Origin: Mesorhizobium sp. SARCC-RB16n
Lineage (GTDB): Bacteria > Pseudomonadota > Alphaproteobacteria > Rhizobiales > Rhizobiaceae
DNA: 64,000 nucleotides
Direction of reading: 5' to 3'
NCBI RefSeq assembly: GCF_008520305.1
Contig: NZ_ML703269.1
Coordinates: forward strand, 274,792 to 338,791
The translations under genes were made by a program, and so were the position numbers. The notes beneath the pieces were generated by a model. The model had not been told where the DNA came from. It saw only the letters and a list, made by a program, of their open reading frames with translations, and did no database searches. This document shows positions 26,031-35,397 of the stretch, one piece after another (positions within the stretch are counted from its first letter, which is position 1; each line of letters begins with the position of its first letter).

Positions 26031-26666
26031 TTACGCCCCGCCGCCGCGCACCATGGTGACAAAACGAACCTGCTCCTCGGGCGTATCCTTGAAGACGCCG
26101 GTGAAGGTGGAGGTCAGCGTGGTGGAACCTTGCTTGCGGATACCCCGCATCGCCATGCACATGTGCTCGGCCTCGATCATCACGGCAACACCGCGCGGGT
26201 TGAGCACGTCCTGAATGACCCCAGCAATCTGGGCAGTCAGGGCTTCCTGCGTCTGCAGGCGATGGGCAAAGATATCGACGACGCGCGCGATCTTGGACAG
26301 GCCGACGACCTTGCCGTCGGGCAGATAGCCGACATGCGCCTTGCCGATGATCGGCACCATGTGGTGCTCGCAATGCGAGTGGAACGTGATGTCCTTGACG
26401 ATGACAAGGTCATCGTAGCCGGCGACCTCTTCGAAGGTACGGCCAAGCTCCTCGGCCGGGCACATATCGTAGCCGCCGAACATTTCACGGAACGCCTTGG
26501 CCACGCGCTTGGGTGTATCGATCAAACCCTCGCGATCCGGATTGTCGCCGGTCCAGCGCAGCAAGGTGCGCACGGCGGCCTCGACTTCAGCCTCGCTCGG
26601 GCGGTCGGTGACCGGCTTTTCCATGTAGGCGGACTGGGGCATGAGTTTCTTGATGACGGCATCCAT
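26031..26666 (-). CDS. folE: GTP cyclohydrolase I
   Basis: The enzyme converts GTP to dihydroneopterin triphosphate, the first step of folate synthesis. The 211-residue product has the motifs [23 protein letters not shown] (zinc Cys/His), [19 protein letters not shown] and [20 protein letters not shown] precedes ATG 26666 at proper spacing. It is divergent from the Fe-S scaffold-like gene and upstream of hisI. Confidence 0.97.
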   Translation of the reverse strand: MDAVIKKLMPQSAYMEKPVTDRPSEAEVEAAVRTLLRWTGDNPDREGLIDTPKRVAKAFREMFGGYDMCPAEELGRTFEEVAGYDDLVIVKDITFHSHCEHHMVPIIGKAHVGYLPDGKVVGLSKIARVVDIFAHRLQTQEALTAQIAGVIQDVLNPRGVAVMIEAEHMCMAMRGIRKQGSTTLTSTFTGVFKDTPEEQVRFVTMVRGGGA

Positions 26667-26905
26667 AAAGGCGTCTCCCGTAGTCCCTCTCTGAGGAGGA
26701 ACGAGTTGAACGGACCACGACCTTTCGGTGTCGGAAACTCGCCCCGTTTCCAGCCCCGTAAGCGGCGTGAACTCCCCGGCAAGGACAGTGGCGGTCGCCG
26801 CCTTGTCGATACCGGACTGCCAGCATTATATATGGTCGTGCCGAGCGATTGAAAGACGCAACAACGGCAATCGCTGTTCGCTTGGCGGCGACGGATTGGA
26901 AAATA

Positions 26906-27394
26906 ATGATCAACGACGTCTACAACGCGAAAATTCTCGGTTTTGCCGGAAACATCGCCCGCATCGGCCGGCTCGATCATCCCGACGCGACCGCGAAGGC
27001 GCATTCCAAGCTGTGCGGCTCGACCGTTACCGTCGACCTCAAGATGGAGGACGACGTGGTCACCGACTTCGCCCACGACGTGAAAGCCTGCGCGCTCGGC
27101 CAGGCATCGTCTTCGATCATGGCGCAACATGTCATTGGCGCCAGCGCCGAGGAATTGCGCGCGGTGCGCGAGACCATGCTGAAGATGCTGAAGGAGAACG
27201 GCGCGCCGCCGGAGGGCCGCTTCGCCGACCTCAGCTATCTGGAGCCGGTGCGTGACTACAAGGCGCGCCATGCGTCGACCATGCTGACGTTCGACGCAGT
27301 GGTCGATGCCATCGGCCAGATCGAAAAGAAGCCGCCGACGAAGCGGCCTAGCGCCCGCCCGAATCGCGCCTGTTTTCGGCGAATTCGCTTCTGA
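26906..27394 (+). CDS. SufU/IscU/NifU-N-like Fe-S scaffold-family protein
   Basis: The 162-residue product has the scaffold fold motifs KLCGSTVTVDLK (first ligand Cys) and VKACALGQASSSIM (second ligand Cys). The third family cysteine, expected in an R-x-K-C-A context, aligns with Ser in KARHASTML, so only two ligands are present. It could be a transfer or regulatory variant. The start ATG 26906 (MINDVYNAKILGF) matches the family. Its 3' end overlaps the end of the minus-strand LysR frame by 47 bases. Confidence 0.88.
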   Translation: MINDVYNAKILGFAGNIARIGRLDHPDATAKAHSKLCGSTVTVDLKMEDDVVTDFAHDVKACALGQASSSIMAQHVIGASAEELRAVRETMLKMLKENGAPPEGRFADLSYLEPVRDYKARHASTMLTFDAVVDAIGQIEKKPPTKRPSARPNRACFRRIRF

Positions 27395-28263
27395 GCCAAT
27401 CGGCGAACGCCGCGGCTGGCTCTGACAAATCGCTCAAACTCCTGGCCACCAGCCAATAGGCGCCGGACGCGACGTCGATGTCGAACGGCTTGACCAGTGC
27501 CCCGGTTGCCAGTTCTTCACCAATCTGCAGGAGATCGCCTAGCGCCACGCCGTGCCCAAGCAGCGCGGCCTGCTTCGAGAGCGAGGCGTCCGCAAGCATC
27601 GGGCCGCGCGCGGGCACGGCATGGGCGGGCACGCCCAGCCGCCTCGAACCACCGCGCCCAACCCTGGCGGTTTTCCTCGTGCAAAAGCGTGAAGCGAGCA
27701 AGGTCGGCCGGCTTCTCGAGGGCCAGGCCCGATGAAAGCAGTGCCGGCGACAGAACCGGCGAATCGACTGTCGAGGCCAGCCGCTCGGCCTCGCTCCGGA
27801 GCCATGACGTCGCGCTCGAACTGAAACGCAAGGCAAGTTCGGGCTGGTCGCCGCGGAACTCGATCAGCCTTGGGTCGACTTCGAGGGAGACGTCGATGTC
27901 GGGCCGCAACTGCCGGAACCGGTTGAGCCTTGGCACCAGCCAAACGGCTGCAAGCGACGGTTCGACGCTGACGCGAACCACGGACTGGGCCGGAGTGGCG
28001 ACCAGATCGCCGAGCAGACGATCGATTGCATCGAAACTCCTGACCAATTGAGCAAGCAGCCGGCGGCCCGCATCGGTCAGTTCGACGCGGCGATGGTGTC
28101 GTTCGAAAAGCGGTTGGCGCAGGAAGGTCTCGAGCTCGCGGATCTGCCGGCTGATCGCCGCCTGCGAGACGAAAAGCTCCTCGGCGGCCTTGCTGAAGCT
28201 CAAATGCCGGCCAGCCGCCTCGAAGCTCCTCAATGCCGTCAAGGGCAGGCGTCCACGCTTCAT
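27348..28263 (-). pseudogene. LysR-family regulator interrupted by a frameshift
   Basis: The first frame (from ATG 28263) has a perfect LysR helix-turn-helix (LTALRSFEAAGRHLSFSKAA, VSQAAISRQIRELE) and effector domain up to GWARWFEAAG. There the frame runs into Arg/Ala-rich nonsense. The true C-terminus resumes in another frame, RLGVPAHAVPARGP, QAALLGHGVALGDL and GALVKPFDID, to the stop at 27348. The change lies at about 27635-27646. The total, 916 bases, is one more than a multiple of three. The gene resembles GcvA/AmpR-type regulators. It is either recently inactivated or a sequence error; it would otherwise control the divergent ORF at 28356. Confidence 0.85.
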
Positions 28264-28268
28264 TTCGC

Positions 28269-28283
28269 ATAACCCAGGATTAT
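28269..28283. promoter_or_regulatory. Candidate LysR box (T-N11-A)
   Basis: ATAACCCAGGATTAT has arms ATAA and TTAT and a T-N11-A core at 28270/28282. It lies in the divergent intergenic region, seven bases from the LysR start and 73 bases before the 52-codon ORF. Confidence 0.45.
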
Positions 28284-28355
28284 CCGAAGCGGAAATTATA
28301 TTCGTTTGAAGGCGAAGGCCAGCGGCGGTCTAGTCGCGTCAAAGGAGACACGACC

Positions 28356-28514
28356 ATGGTCCAGTTCCTGAACATTCTCGGCGATGTCATGCGGATCGCG
28401 ACGTTTCAATGGCGTGACGAAAGGCGCGATGCGCGGCACCACGAAGAGTGGGCTCACCCTGGCCGGTGGGCACCTCCGACCGACCGGCAGCCATTCCGCC
28501 GTTACCGCCCGTGA
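28356..28514 (+). CDS. 52-residue small protein divergent from LysR
   Basis: ATG 28356 follows the strong site AAAGGAGA (28341-28348). The product, starting MVQFLNILGDVMRIATFQWR, has an amphipathic N-terminal helix, then a charged DERRDARHHEEW stretch and an Arg/Pro-rich end. I recognise no family. The divergent LysR gene and a T-N11-A palindrome between them suggest it is a target of that regulator. Confidence 0.55.
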   Translation: MVQFLNILGDVMRIATFQWRDERRDARHHEEWAHPGRWAPPTDRQPFRRYRP

Positions 28515-28585
28515 CGGCAGGGCGAGCGGGATTGCGTTCTTCGGTGGAAGCTCACATCTATCATCTTGGAAACGCGGAGATCGCA

Positions 28586-28954
28586 GTGGGCGACCAGAAC
28601 GGGCATGCGCATACGGCGCCGAGGCGCGGCCGCAACTGGCCCGGCCCGTGGCGTAAGACGCCCGGACGCCTGCTCGGCACGTCGCTCGTGCGACTTTACC
28701 AGCTGACGCTGTCCGGTTTTGTCGGCAATTCCTGCCGGCATCTGCCGACCTGTTCGGAATACGCGCATGAGGCGATCGCCCGTCATGGCCTTTGGGCCGG
28801 TGGCTGGATGGGCTTGTTCCGTGTGCTGCGCTGCGGCCCATTCGGCACGCACGGCGTTGATCTCGTGCCGGAGGTGCTGGCGCCCCGCTACGCCTGGTAC
28901 ATGCCATGGCGGTACTGGCGGATCGGCCGTAAGCGCGGCGAAGCGCAGGGATGA
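28586..28954 (+). CDS. yidD: Membrane protein insertion efficiency factor YidD
   Basis: The 122-residue product has the YidD core: LYQLTLSGFVG, CRHLPTCSEYAHEAIARHG and RVLRCGPFGTHGVDLVPE, with the characteristic cysteine pair. YidD assists YidC-dependent membrane insertion. It starts at GTG 28586 after GGAGA. In other bacteria it lies between rnpA and yidC; here it is isolated, which is usual for rhizobia. The C-terminal part is extended by a Tyr/Trp/Arg-rich tail (WYMPWRYWRIGRK). Confidence 0.93.
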   Translation: MGDQNGHAHTAPRRGRNWPGPWRKTPGRLLGTSLVRLYQLTLSGFVGNSCRHLPTCSEYAHEAIARHGLWAGGWMGLFRVLRCGPFGTHGVDLVPEVLAPRYAWYMPWRYWRIGRKRGEAQG

Positions 28955-29101
28955 GGGGGCTGGTCACGCCGCGCCGGCCGCGCCGGTTTACGATCCGGTA
29001 GGGTTAACGCAAGCCTGCACAACAACTGCGCATTTGAGACAAAATCGAGACAAGACACCTCGCTAAGCCGCTCGCGAACCCCCTTCTGGAGCGAGCAGAA
29101 A

Positions 29102-29920
29102 ATGCGCAATGTCGATCGTCTTCCCTTTATCATGGCTGGTGTCCTGTTCCTGCTCGCCTGGCTGCTGGGATTTCCGATGCGCGCGCAGTCCGCGCCGCTC
29201 GGGGATGTGCAGTGCACGCTGATCGCCGATGCTGTAACCGGCAAAACGCTTTACCAGGACGGTACCTGCGACCGGCGCTTCAGCCCGGCATCAACGTTCA
29301 AGGTGCCGCTTTCGCTGATCGGCTACGACGCAGGCATCCTCACCGATGAACACACCCCGGCATGGGACTACAGGACCGAGTTCAACGCGGTGAAGCGCGA
29401 CCAGAAAACCGTCGATCCGACGATCTGGGAACGCGATTCCATCATCTGGTTCTCACGCGAGATCACCCGCAGGCTCGGCCGTGAGAAATTTGCCGGCTAT
29501 GTATCCAAGTTCAAGTACGGCAACAGCGACGTTTCCGGCAATCCCGGCAAGGATGACGGGCTTACCCGCTCCTGGGTCAACTCCTCGCTCGAGATCACGC
29601 CGGTCGAACAGGTTGCCTTCCTGCGGCAACTGCTCGCCGGCACGATGCCGGTGTCGGCCAAGGCGCATGAAATGACATGGGCCGTCATACCCAGCTTCAA
29701 GGCCGGCGATTGGGCCGTCCAGGGGAAGACCGGCAGCACCAAGCTCGGCGAGGGCGGCAAGGACAAGCGCTCGCTCGGCTGGTTTGTCGGCTGGGCGCGG
29801 AAAGACGGCCGCCAGATCGTGTTCGCCCGGCTCGTCGTCGATACGAAGCGGACCGACATGCCGAAAGGGTTGGCGACGCGGGCCGCGTTCCTGAAAGACC
29901 TGCCGCGGCTGATTAAGTGA
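29102..29920 (+). CDS. Class D (OXA-type) beta-lactamase
   Basis: The 272-residue product has a signal peptide (FLLAWLLGFPMRAQS) and class D motifs: the nucleophile STFK in SPASTFKVPLS, a SII at the usual S-x-V position (DSIIWFSR), YGN in FKYGNSDVSG, Trp in SWVNSSLEITP and KTGST. It therefore should form a periplasmic serine beta-lactamase or a closely related penicillin-binding enzyme. Whether it confers resistance is not decidable here. No mobile element or integron flanks it, which suggests an intrinsic chromosomal gene. Confidence 0.92.
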   Translation: MRNVDRLPFIMAGVLFLLAWLLGFPMRAQSAPLGDVQCTLIADAVTGKTLYQDGTCDRRFSPASTFKVPLSLIGYDAGILTDEHTPAWDYRTEFNAVKRDQKTVDPTIWERDSIIWFSREITRRLGREKFAGYVSKFKYGNSDVSGNPGKDDGLTRSWVNSSLEITPVEQVAFLRQLLAGTMPVSAKAHEMTWAVIPSFKAGDWAVQGKTGSTKLGEGGKDKRSLGWFVGWARKDGRQIVFARLVVDTKRTDMPKGLATRAAFLKDLPRLIK

Positions 29921-29932
29921 GCCGGGCTTTAC

Positions 29933-29968
29933 GGCGGCGGCATCTGCCCATAAAAGACTGCCGCCGCC
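29933..29968. terminator. Hairpin after the beta-lactamase gene
   Basis: Ten-base perfect arms GGCGGCGGCA and TGCCGCCGCC around a 16-base loop, 12 bases after the stop. No U-run follows, so termination is only suspected. Confidence 0.45.
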
Positions 29969-30064
29969 GGACGCTTCCGGCACCTGGCAGGTCGCAGCTC
30001 CCGAACCGCTGATATCTGCATTTTACCACCCGCGCTCGTTTGCGGGACTGGATAGGAGATACAC

Positions 30065-32041
30065 ATGCTGAATTCCGTTTCCCTGACATTTCCCGATGGC
30101 TCCGTGCGTGACTACGACGCAGCGATGACCGGCGCCGGGCTTGCCGAATCGATTTCGAAGTCGCTGGCCAAAAAGGCCGTGGCCTACGCCATCGACGGCA
30201 CCGTGCGCGACCTCAGTGATCCCCTCGGCAAATCCGGCAAGGTCGAGATCATCACCCGCGAAGACCCGCGCGCGCTGGAACTCATCCGCCATGACACCGC
30301 ACACGTGCTGGCGGAAGCCGTTCAGGAGATATGGCCGGGAACGCAGGTGACCATCGGGCCGGTGATCGAGAACGGATTCTATTACGACTTTGCCCGCAAC
30401 GAGCCGTTCACCCCCGACGATTTCCCGGTGATCGAGAAGAAGATGCGCGAGATCATCGCGCGCAACAGGCCGTTCACAAAGGAGGTCTGGTCGCGCGACA
30501 AGGCAAAAAAGGTCTTTGCCGACAAGGGCGAGCGCTACAAGCTCGAACTGATCGACGCCATTCCCGAGGATCAGGATCTCAAGATCTATGCGCAGGGAGA
30601 CTGGTTCGACCTCTGCCGTGGTCCGCACATGGCCTCGACCGGCCAGATCGGCAACGCCTTCAAGCTGATGAAGGTGGCCGGTGCCTATTGGCGCGGCGAC
30701 TCGAACAACCCGATGCTGACACGCATCTATGGCACGGCCTGGGCCGACCAGGCGCAGCTCGAAGCTTACCAGACCATGCTGGAGGAGGCCGAGAAGCGCG
30801 ACCACCGCAAGCTTGGCCGCGAAATGGATCTTTTCCATTTCCAGGAAGAGGGGCCGGGCGTCGTCTTCTGGCACGCCAAGGGCTGGAAGATGTTCCAGAA
30901 CCTGGTCAACTACATGCGTCGCCGGCTCGACGAACAGGGCTATCAGGAGGTCAACGCCCCGCAGGTGCTCGACAAGAGTCTGTGGGAGACGTCGGGCCAC
31001 TGGGGCTGGTACCGCGACGCCATGTTCAAGGTGACGGTCGCCGGCGATGAAACCGACGATGACCGCGTCTTTGCGCTAAAGCCGATGAATTGCCCGGGCC
31101 ACGTGCAGATATTCAAGCATGGGTTGAAGTCTTACCGCGATCTGCCCGTTAAACTTGCGGAATTCGGCAATGTGCATCGCTATGAACCGTCGGGCGCGCT
31201 GCACGGGCTGATGCGCGTGCGCGGCTTCACGCAGGACGATGCCCATATCTTCTGCACCGAGGAACAGCTGGCGTCGGAGTGCCTGCGCATCAACGACCTG
31301 ATCCTGTCGACCTATGCCGATTTCGGTTTCGACGAAATCAGCGTCAAGCTGTCGACGCGGCCGGACAAACGCGTCGGCACTGACGAGGCCTGGGATCATG
31401 CCGAGGCGATCATGGGCAGCGTGCTGGAGACGATCAGGACGCGCTCCGGCAATCGGATCAAGACGTCGATCAATCCGGGCGAGGGCGCCTTCTACGGGCC
31501 GAAGTTCGAATATGTGCTGAAGGATGCCATCGGGCGCGAATGGCAGTGCGGCACGACGCAGGTCGATTTCAACCTGCCGGAACGTTTTGGCGCCTTCTAT
31601 ATCGGCTCGGATTCGGAGAAGAAGCAGCCCGTCATGGTGCACCGCGCCATCTGCGGTTCGATGGAGCGTTTCCTCGGCATCCTGATCGAGAACTATTCCG
31701 GCCATTTCCCGCTATGGTTCGCGCCGTTGCAGGTGGTGGTGGCGACGATCACTTCAGACGCCGACAGCTATGCGAACGAGGTCGTGGCGAAGCTGAAAGC
31801 CGCCGGGCTGTTGGCGGAAGCCGACCTACGCAACGAGAAGATCAACTACAAGGTCCGCGAACACTCGCTGGCCAAGGTGCCGGTCATCCTCGTCTGTGGC
31901 AAGCGCGAGGCGGAGGAGCAGACGGTCAATATCCGCCGGCTCGGCTCGCGCGACCAGGAATCGCTCGGTCTTGCCGAAGCGATCGAACGGCTGACCGACG
32001 AAGCGATCACACCTGATCGGCGCCGCAAGCGCGCTGCTTGA
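30065..32041 (+). CDS. thrS: Threonyl-tRNA synthetase
   Basis: The enzyme charges tRNA-Thr. The 658-residue protein follows the family order: TGS domain ([16 protein letters not shown]), second additional editing domain with the zinc-type pattern [11 protein letters not shown], class II catalytic core with [13 protein letters not shown] (zinc Cys) and [20 protein letters not shown] (motif 2), and the C-terminal anticodon-binding domain ([15 protein letters not shown]). TAGGAG precedes ATG 30065. It ends at a strong terminator. No T-box is expected in this lineage and none is seen. Confidence 0.98.
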   Translation: MLNSVSLTFPDGSVRDYDAAMTGAGLAESISKSLAKKAVAYAIDGTVRDLSDPLGKSGKVEIITREDPRALELIRHDTAHVLAEAVQEIWPGTQVTIGPVIENGFYYDFARNEPFTPDDFPVIEKKMREIIARNRPFTKEVWSRDKAKKVFADKGERYKLELIDAIPEDQDLKIYAQGDWFDLCRGPHMASTGQIGNAFKLMKVAGAYWRGDSNNPMLTRIYGTAWADQAQLEAYQTMLEEAEKRDHRKLGREMDLFHFQEEGPGVVFWHAKGWKMFQNLVNYMRRRLDEQGYQEVNAPQVLDKSLWETSGHWGWYRDAMFKVTVAGDETDDDRVFALKPMNCPGHVQIFKHGLKSYRDLPVKLAEFGNVHRYEPSGALHGLMRVRGFTQDDAHIFCTEEQLASECLRINDLILSTYADFGFDEISVKLSTRPDKRVGTDEAWDHAEAIMGSVLETIRTRSGNRIKTSINPGEGAFYGPKFEYVLKDAIGREWQCGTTQVDFNLPERFGAFYIGSDSEKKQPVMVHRAICGSMERFLGILIENYSGHFPLWFAPLQVVVATITSDADSYANEVVAKLKAAGLLAEADLRNEKINYKVREHSLAKVPVILVCGKREAEEQTVNIRRLGSRDQESLGLAEAIERLTDEAITPDRRRKRAA

Positions 32042-32060
32042 TCAGAGCGTTCTCGATCGA

Positions 32061-32090
32061 ATGGCGGTGGAGCGATCCACCGCCATTTTC
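32061..32090 (+). terminator. Rho-independent terminator of thrS
   Basis: Eleven-base perfect arms ATGGCGGTGGA and TCCACCGCCAT around GCGA, then TTTTC. Lies 20 bases after the thrS stop. Confidence 0.9.
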
Positions 32091-32125
32091 ATATCCCTGT
32101 CACGGCGACGTTGTACCGAAACGCT

Positions 32126-33064
32126 ATGCTCAAGCTGAAATTGCGCGAACGACCATTTCCCGAGCTTTCCTATGCCAATCCGCACCAGCCGGCTCTGGCG
32201 CGCTGGTTCATTCATTCAGTGGAAGGCCTTTCGGGCCGCGACCGGTTCGCCGCGCTCTATGAATTCTGGCGCCATCAGGTTGTGCCGACCGGCGAGCGTG
32301 TGTTCAGCCGCATGCTGGACCTCATCGATGTGGGTGTGCGAACCCCCGATCAATGGCCGCCCGTGCAATTGCCCGACACGCCGCTGGTGATCATTGCCAA
32401 CCATCCCTTCGGCATTGGCGACGGCATCGCCGTGCTCTCACTGGCAGAGCAACTCGGGCGACCTTTCCGCGTGATGATCCACAAGGATCTGCTCAGGATT
32501 CGCGAGATGGGGCCTTATTCGCTGCCAATCGACTTTTCCGAGACCAAGGACGCGGTGAAGAACAACATGGCGGTGCGCCATGAGGCGGTGCGGCTGCTGA
32601 AGGAGGGCGTCACCATCGTGGTGTTTCCGGCCGGTGGCGTCGCCACCGCGCCAAAGGGTTTTGGCCGCGCGCGCGACCTGCCATGGAAGATGTTTCCGGC
32701 CCGTCTCGTCCAGGAAGCCAAGGCCTCGGTCATTCCCATGCATTTCTCCGGCCAGAACGGCAGGCTTTTCCATCTGGTCAGTGGCCCGATGAACATGGCC
32801 GAGCGCGACGGCCGTGTGGCCAAATTCGTCGGCAAAGCCTCGCTGACCTTGCGCACCTCGCTGCTCATCCGTGAATTCGCGCGACTGTCCGGCAAGGCGA
32901 TCGAGGTGCGCGTCGGCAATGTGCTCAGCTGGAGCGAATTGGAACCGTTGCGCGACCGCAAAACGTTGCTCGATCGCTTGTATCGCGGCGTGTTCGACCT
33001 AGCGCCAGAGCTGCCACGTCGGCGCATCCCCTTCCTGCCGGCCCGAACCAAGCTCGCCGCCTAA
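32126..33064 (+). CDS. Lysophospholipid acyltransferase-family protein
   Basis: The 312-residue protein has an acyltransferase core: VIIANHPFGIGDGIAVL, where His and Asp are separated by five residues rather than the usual four, the FRVMIHKDLLR substrate region and VVFPAGGVATAPKG (FPxG-type motif). It probably transfers acyl chains to a lipid at the inner membrane; the acceptor is unknown. ATG 32126 is preferred to TTG 32111. Confidence 0.85.
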   Translation: MLKLKLRERPFPELSYANPHQPALARWFIHSVEGLSGRDRFAALYEFWRHQVVPTGERVFSRMLDLIDVGVRTPDQWPPVQLPDTPLVIIANHPFGIGDGIAVLSLAEQLGRPFRVMIHKDLLRIREMGPYSLPIDFSETKDAVKNNMAVRHEAVRLLKEGVTIVVFPAGGVATAPKGFGRARDLPWKMFPARLVQEAKASVIPMHFSGQNGRLFHLVSGPMNMAERDGRVAKFVGKASLTLRTSLLIREFARLSGKAIEVRVGNVLSWSELEPLRDRKTLLDRLYRGVFDLAPELPRRRIPFLPARTKLAA

Positions 33065-33067
33065 AGG

Positions 33068-34030
33068 CTAATCGGCGCCTTCTTCCGGATCCATGGCCGC
33101 CGCTTCGGTGGCGAGAACCTCGATCTCCTGATTCTGCCCGCCAACGACCGTGAAATCCTTCTGGTAGATCCGGTCGCGGTTTTTGGCGATGATTGTGTAA
33201 TCGCCTTCGGCCAGCACCATGGAGGCGAAGGCGCCGACGGTTTCCTTGATTGGATCGCCGGATTCGTTGAGCAGCGACCAGGAGGTGTCGGCGATCGCTT
33301 CGCCACCCGCCTCGCGCACCAGCTTCATCGTGATCTCGGCGGCGTGATGCTCGACGGTGGCTTCGGTCAGCTTGCCGGCCTCGACGCGGATGTCGGATCG
33401 GATGACGGCGTTGACCGCGCCATAGGTGGAGACGACATGGTAGATGCCGGCGTTGAGCCGCACGACGCTGTTGGGTTCGACATCGGGAATGACCAGCGCA
33501 CGGTCGCCATTGGCCTTGGCGGTGCCCTCATAGATCGAAAAACGCAGTTTCTTCGGCGGAATGCGCACGCCGCCGGACAGGACCGCGTCGAGCTTCAAGC
33601 CGCCGGCATCGAGCACCAGGCTTTCTCGCTTGGCGTCCTTGCCGACGGTGATGCGCTTGGTGGCGCCGGCGCGACCGTAGGAGGCGTGGACCAGATAGCT
33701 ACCGGGTTCGAGCTGGAAGACGGCGCTGCCGCCATGCGCGGAGGCCACCATCGGCAATTTGCCGTTGACGGCTTCAGGCTTGAAGACGCGCCAGACGAGA
33801 CCTCGGGTGATGTCGGTGCCTTTGTCGGTCAACTGGGCCGACAGGGTGATGGCGCCACCGCCGCCAAGCGCCAGCGGGGTTTCGCTCTTGGGCGTCGCAT
33901 AGCTCGAAATTCCGGGAAGTTTCAGGTCGCCGACGCCATCCTTTTCCTGCGCAACAGCCATGGAGACCGGCAGCAGGAACAGCGCGGCGCAGAGCCGGAC
34001 CAGGAAAAGACGCAGTCGCCCCTCAAACAT
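33068..34030 (-). CDS. Secreted protein of repeated beta-sandwich character, function unknown
   Basis: ATG 34030 (MFEGRLRLFLVRL) starts a signal peptide ending SMAVAQ. The 320-residue protein then shows three comparable units ending in beta hairpins with similar phrases, ...EPGSYLVHASYGRAGAT, ...NAGIYHVVSTYGAVNAV and ...AEGDYTIIAKNRDRIY. That is a pattern of Ig-like or carboxypeptidase-regulatory folds. It should be periplasmic or surface exposed. No enzyme motif is visible. It is convergent with the acyltransferase gene. Confidence 0.75.
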   Translation of the reverse strand: MFEGRLRLFLVRLCAALFLLPVSMAVAQEKDGVGDLKLPGISSYATPKSETPLALGGGGAITLSAQLTDKGTDITRGLVWRVFKPEAVNGKLPMVASAHGGSAVFQLEPGSYLVHASYGRAGATKRITVGKDAKRESLVLDAGGLKLDAVLSGGVRIPPKKLRFSIYEGTAKANGDRALVIPDVEPNSVVRLNAGIYHVVSTYGAVNAVIRSDIRVEAGKLTEATVEHHAAEITMKLVREAGGEAIADTSWSLLNESGDPIKETVGAFASMVLAEGDYTIIAKNRDRIYQKDFTVVGGQNQEIEVLATEAAAMDPEEGAD

Positions 34031-34185
34031 GCCTTGCGTTGAAGCCCATGGCGGTGGCAATTTCAAGGCTTAAGAGTCCGATCCATGACTCTTCACCCCG
34101 GCGCCAGCGCGCCTTTGCCCGAGCCGCCCGAATTCGCGATGGTGCGCTTCAGCTCAAGACAGAGTGTTTTAGGAGACTTGCGCCC

Positions 34186-34770
34186 ATGGCGTCGCCGATC
34201 ATCGACTTCCTGCTGACCCGAAATTCCGCACCGATTCCCGACCTCAGGGAGCCGGCGCCCGGCGACGCCGATATCGCGACGATGATTGCCGCCGCCACAC
34301 GCGTGCCCGACCATGGACGGCTCGAACCCTGGCGTTTCATCCTCTATCGCGGCGAGGCCCGCATCGAGATCGGCAAAAAGCTGGCGGCTCTGGCCGAAGA
34401 GCGGGAGGGGCCGTTGCCGGAAGGCCGTCGCAACCAGGAACTGGCGCGTTTCTCGCGCGCGCCGCTGGTGATCGGTGTCGTGTCTGTTGCCAGGGAAAAC
34501 CCAAAAATCCCGCAATGGGAGATGTTCCTGTCCGGAGGCATGGCGGCGATGAACCTTATGATCGCGGCCAATGCGCTGGGCTATGGCACCAACATGATCA
34601 GCAACTGGTATGCCGATGTGCCGGAGGGCAGGGCGATTCTCGGACTGGCGCCGCAGGAGCGCGTCGTCGGTTTTATTCATATCGGCTCCTATGCCGGGCC
34701 GGCACCGGAGCGGCCACGGCCCGATCCGGCCAAGCTCTATGCCGATTACGCCGGGCCTTGGGCGGGCTGA
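34186..34770 (+). CDS. Nitroreductase-family flavoprotein
   Basis: TAGGAG lies before ATG 34186. The 194-residue product has the family features: N-terminal FLLTRNSAPIPDL, flavin contact RVPDHGRLEPWRFI and GGMAAMNLMIAANALGYGTNMIS. It resembles the YdjA-type NAD(P)H-dependent nitroreductases. The substrate is unknown. The next gene begins directly after the stop, and both probably bind FMN. Confidence 0.9.
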   Translation: MASPIIDFLLTRNSAPIPDLREPAPGDADIATMIAAATRVPDHGRLEPWRFILYRGEARIEIGKKLAALAEEREGPLPEGRRNQELARFSRAPLVIGVVSVARENPKIPQWEMFLSGGMAAMNLMIAANALGYGTNMISNWYADVPEGRAILGLAPQERVVGFIHIGSYAGPAPERPRPDPAKLYADYAGPWAG

Positions 34771-35379
34771 ATGTTCTACGAACCGTCCAAGGGGCACGGG
34801 TTGCCGCACGATCCTTCGAAGGCGATCGTTGCGCCGCGCCCGATCGGCTGGATATCGACGCTGAACAAGGCCGGCGAGATCAATCTCGCGCCATATTCCT
34901 TCTTCAATGCCGTCTCGACCCGGCCTTTCATCGTCTGGTTTTCCTCCGAGGGCGAGAAGGACAGCGCTTCCTTCGCCCAGGAAACCGGCGAGTTCGTCGC
35001 GAATCTGGTCAGCCGCGACCTTGCGGAGAAGATGAACTACACGTCCGTCGACGCACCGCGTGGCGTCAACGAGTTCGTCTATGCCGATCTCGCCATGGTG
35101 CCCTCGCGTCTCGTCAAGCCACCGCGCGTGGCGGCGGCACCCGCGGCGCTCGAATGCCGGGTGACGGAAGTGTTTCGTCCAAAGGCGCTGGACGGATCGC
35201 CGACGAGCGCCTTCGTCGTCGTCGGTGAGGTGATCGGCGTGCACATCGACGATGCTTTCCTGAAAGACGGCCTGTTCGACATCACCAAGGCCGGCAATGT
35301 CGCTCGTCTCGGCTACATGGACTATGCCAGCGTCGATGAGGTCTTTTCGATGCGCCGGCCGCGCTGGGGCAAGGAATAA
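34771..35379 (+). CDS. Flavin reductase-like domain protein
   Basis: The 202-residue protein begins at ATG 34771 directly after the upstream TGA. It shows the FMN-binding split-barrel pattern, KAIVAPRPIGWISTLNKAG, INLAPYSFFNAVSTRP and the ETGEFVANLVSRDLAEKMN region. Members bind FMN and reduce flavin or small substrates. The operon with the nitroreductase suggests a shared flavin-dependent job, but no substrate can be deduced. Confidence 0.9.
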   Translation: MFYEPSKGHGLPHDPSKAIVAPRPIGWISTLNKAGEINLAPYSFFNAVSTRPFIVWFSSEGEKDSASFAQETGEFVANLVSRDLAEKMNYTSVDAPRGVNEFVYADLAMVPSRLVKPPRVAAAPAALECRVTEVFRPKALDGSPTSAFVVVGEVIGVHIDDAFLKDGLFDITKAGNVARLGYMDYASVDEVFSMRRPRWGKE

Positions 35380-35397
35380 GGCTCCGAACTCGGTCCG

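Noticed and set aside
27539-28270. A third long minus-strand frame across the LysR gene
   Set aside because: It has no LysR or other motifs; the two frames with LysR domains explain the region.
30029-30046. Five-base hairpin before thrS, considered as a possible leader regulator
   Set aside because: Too short to be meaningful, and no threonine-codon-rich leader peptide or T-box features are present.
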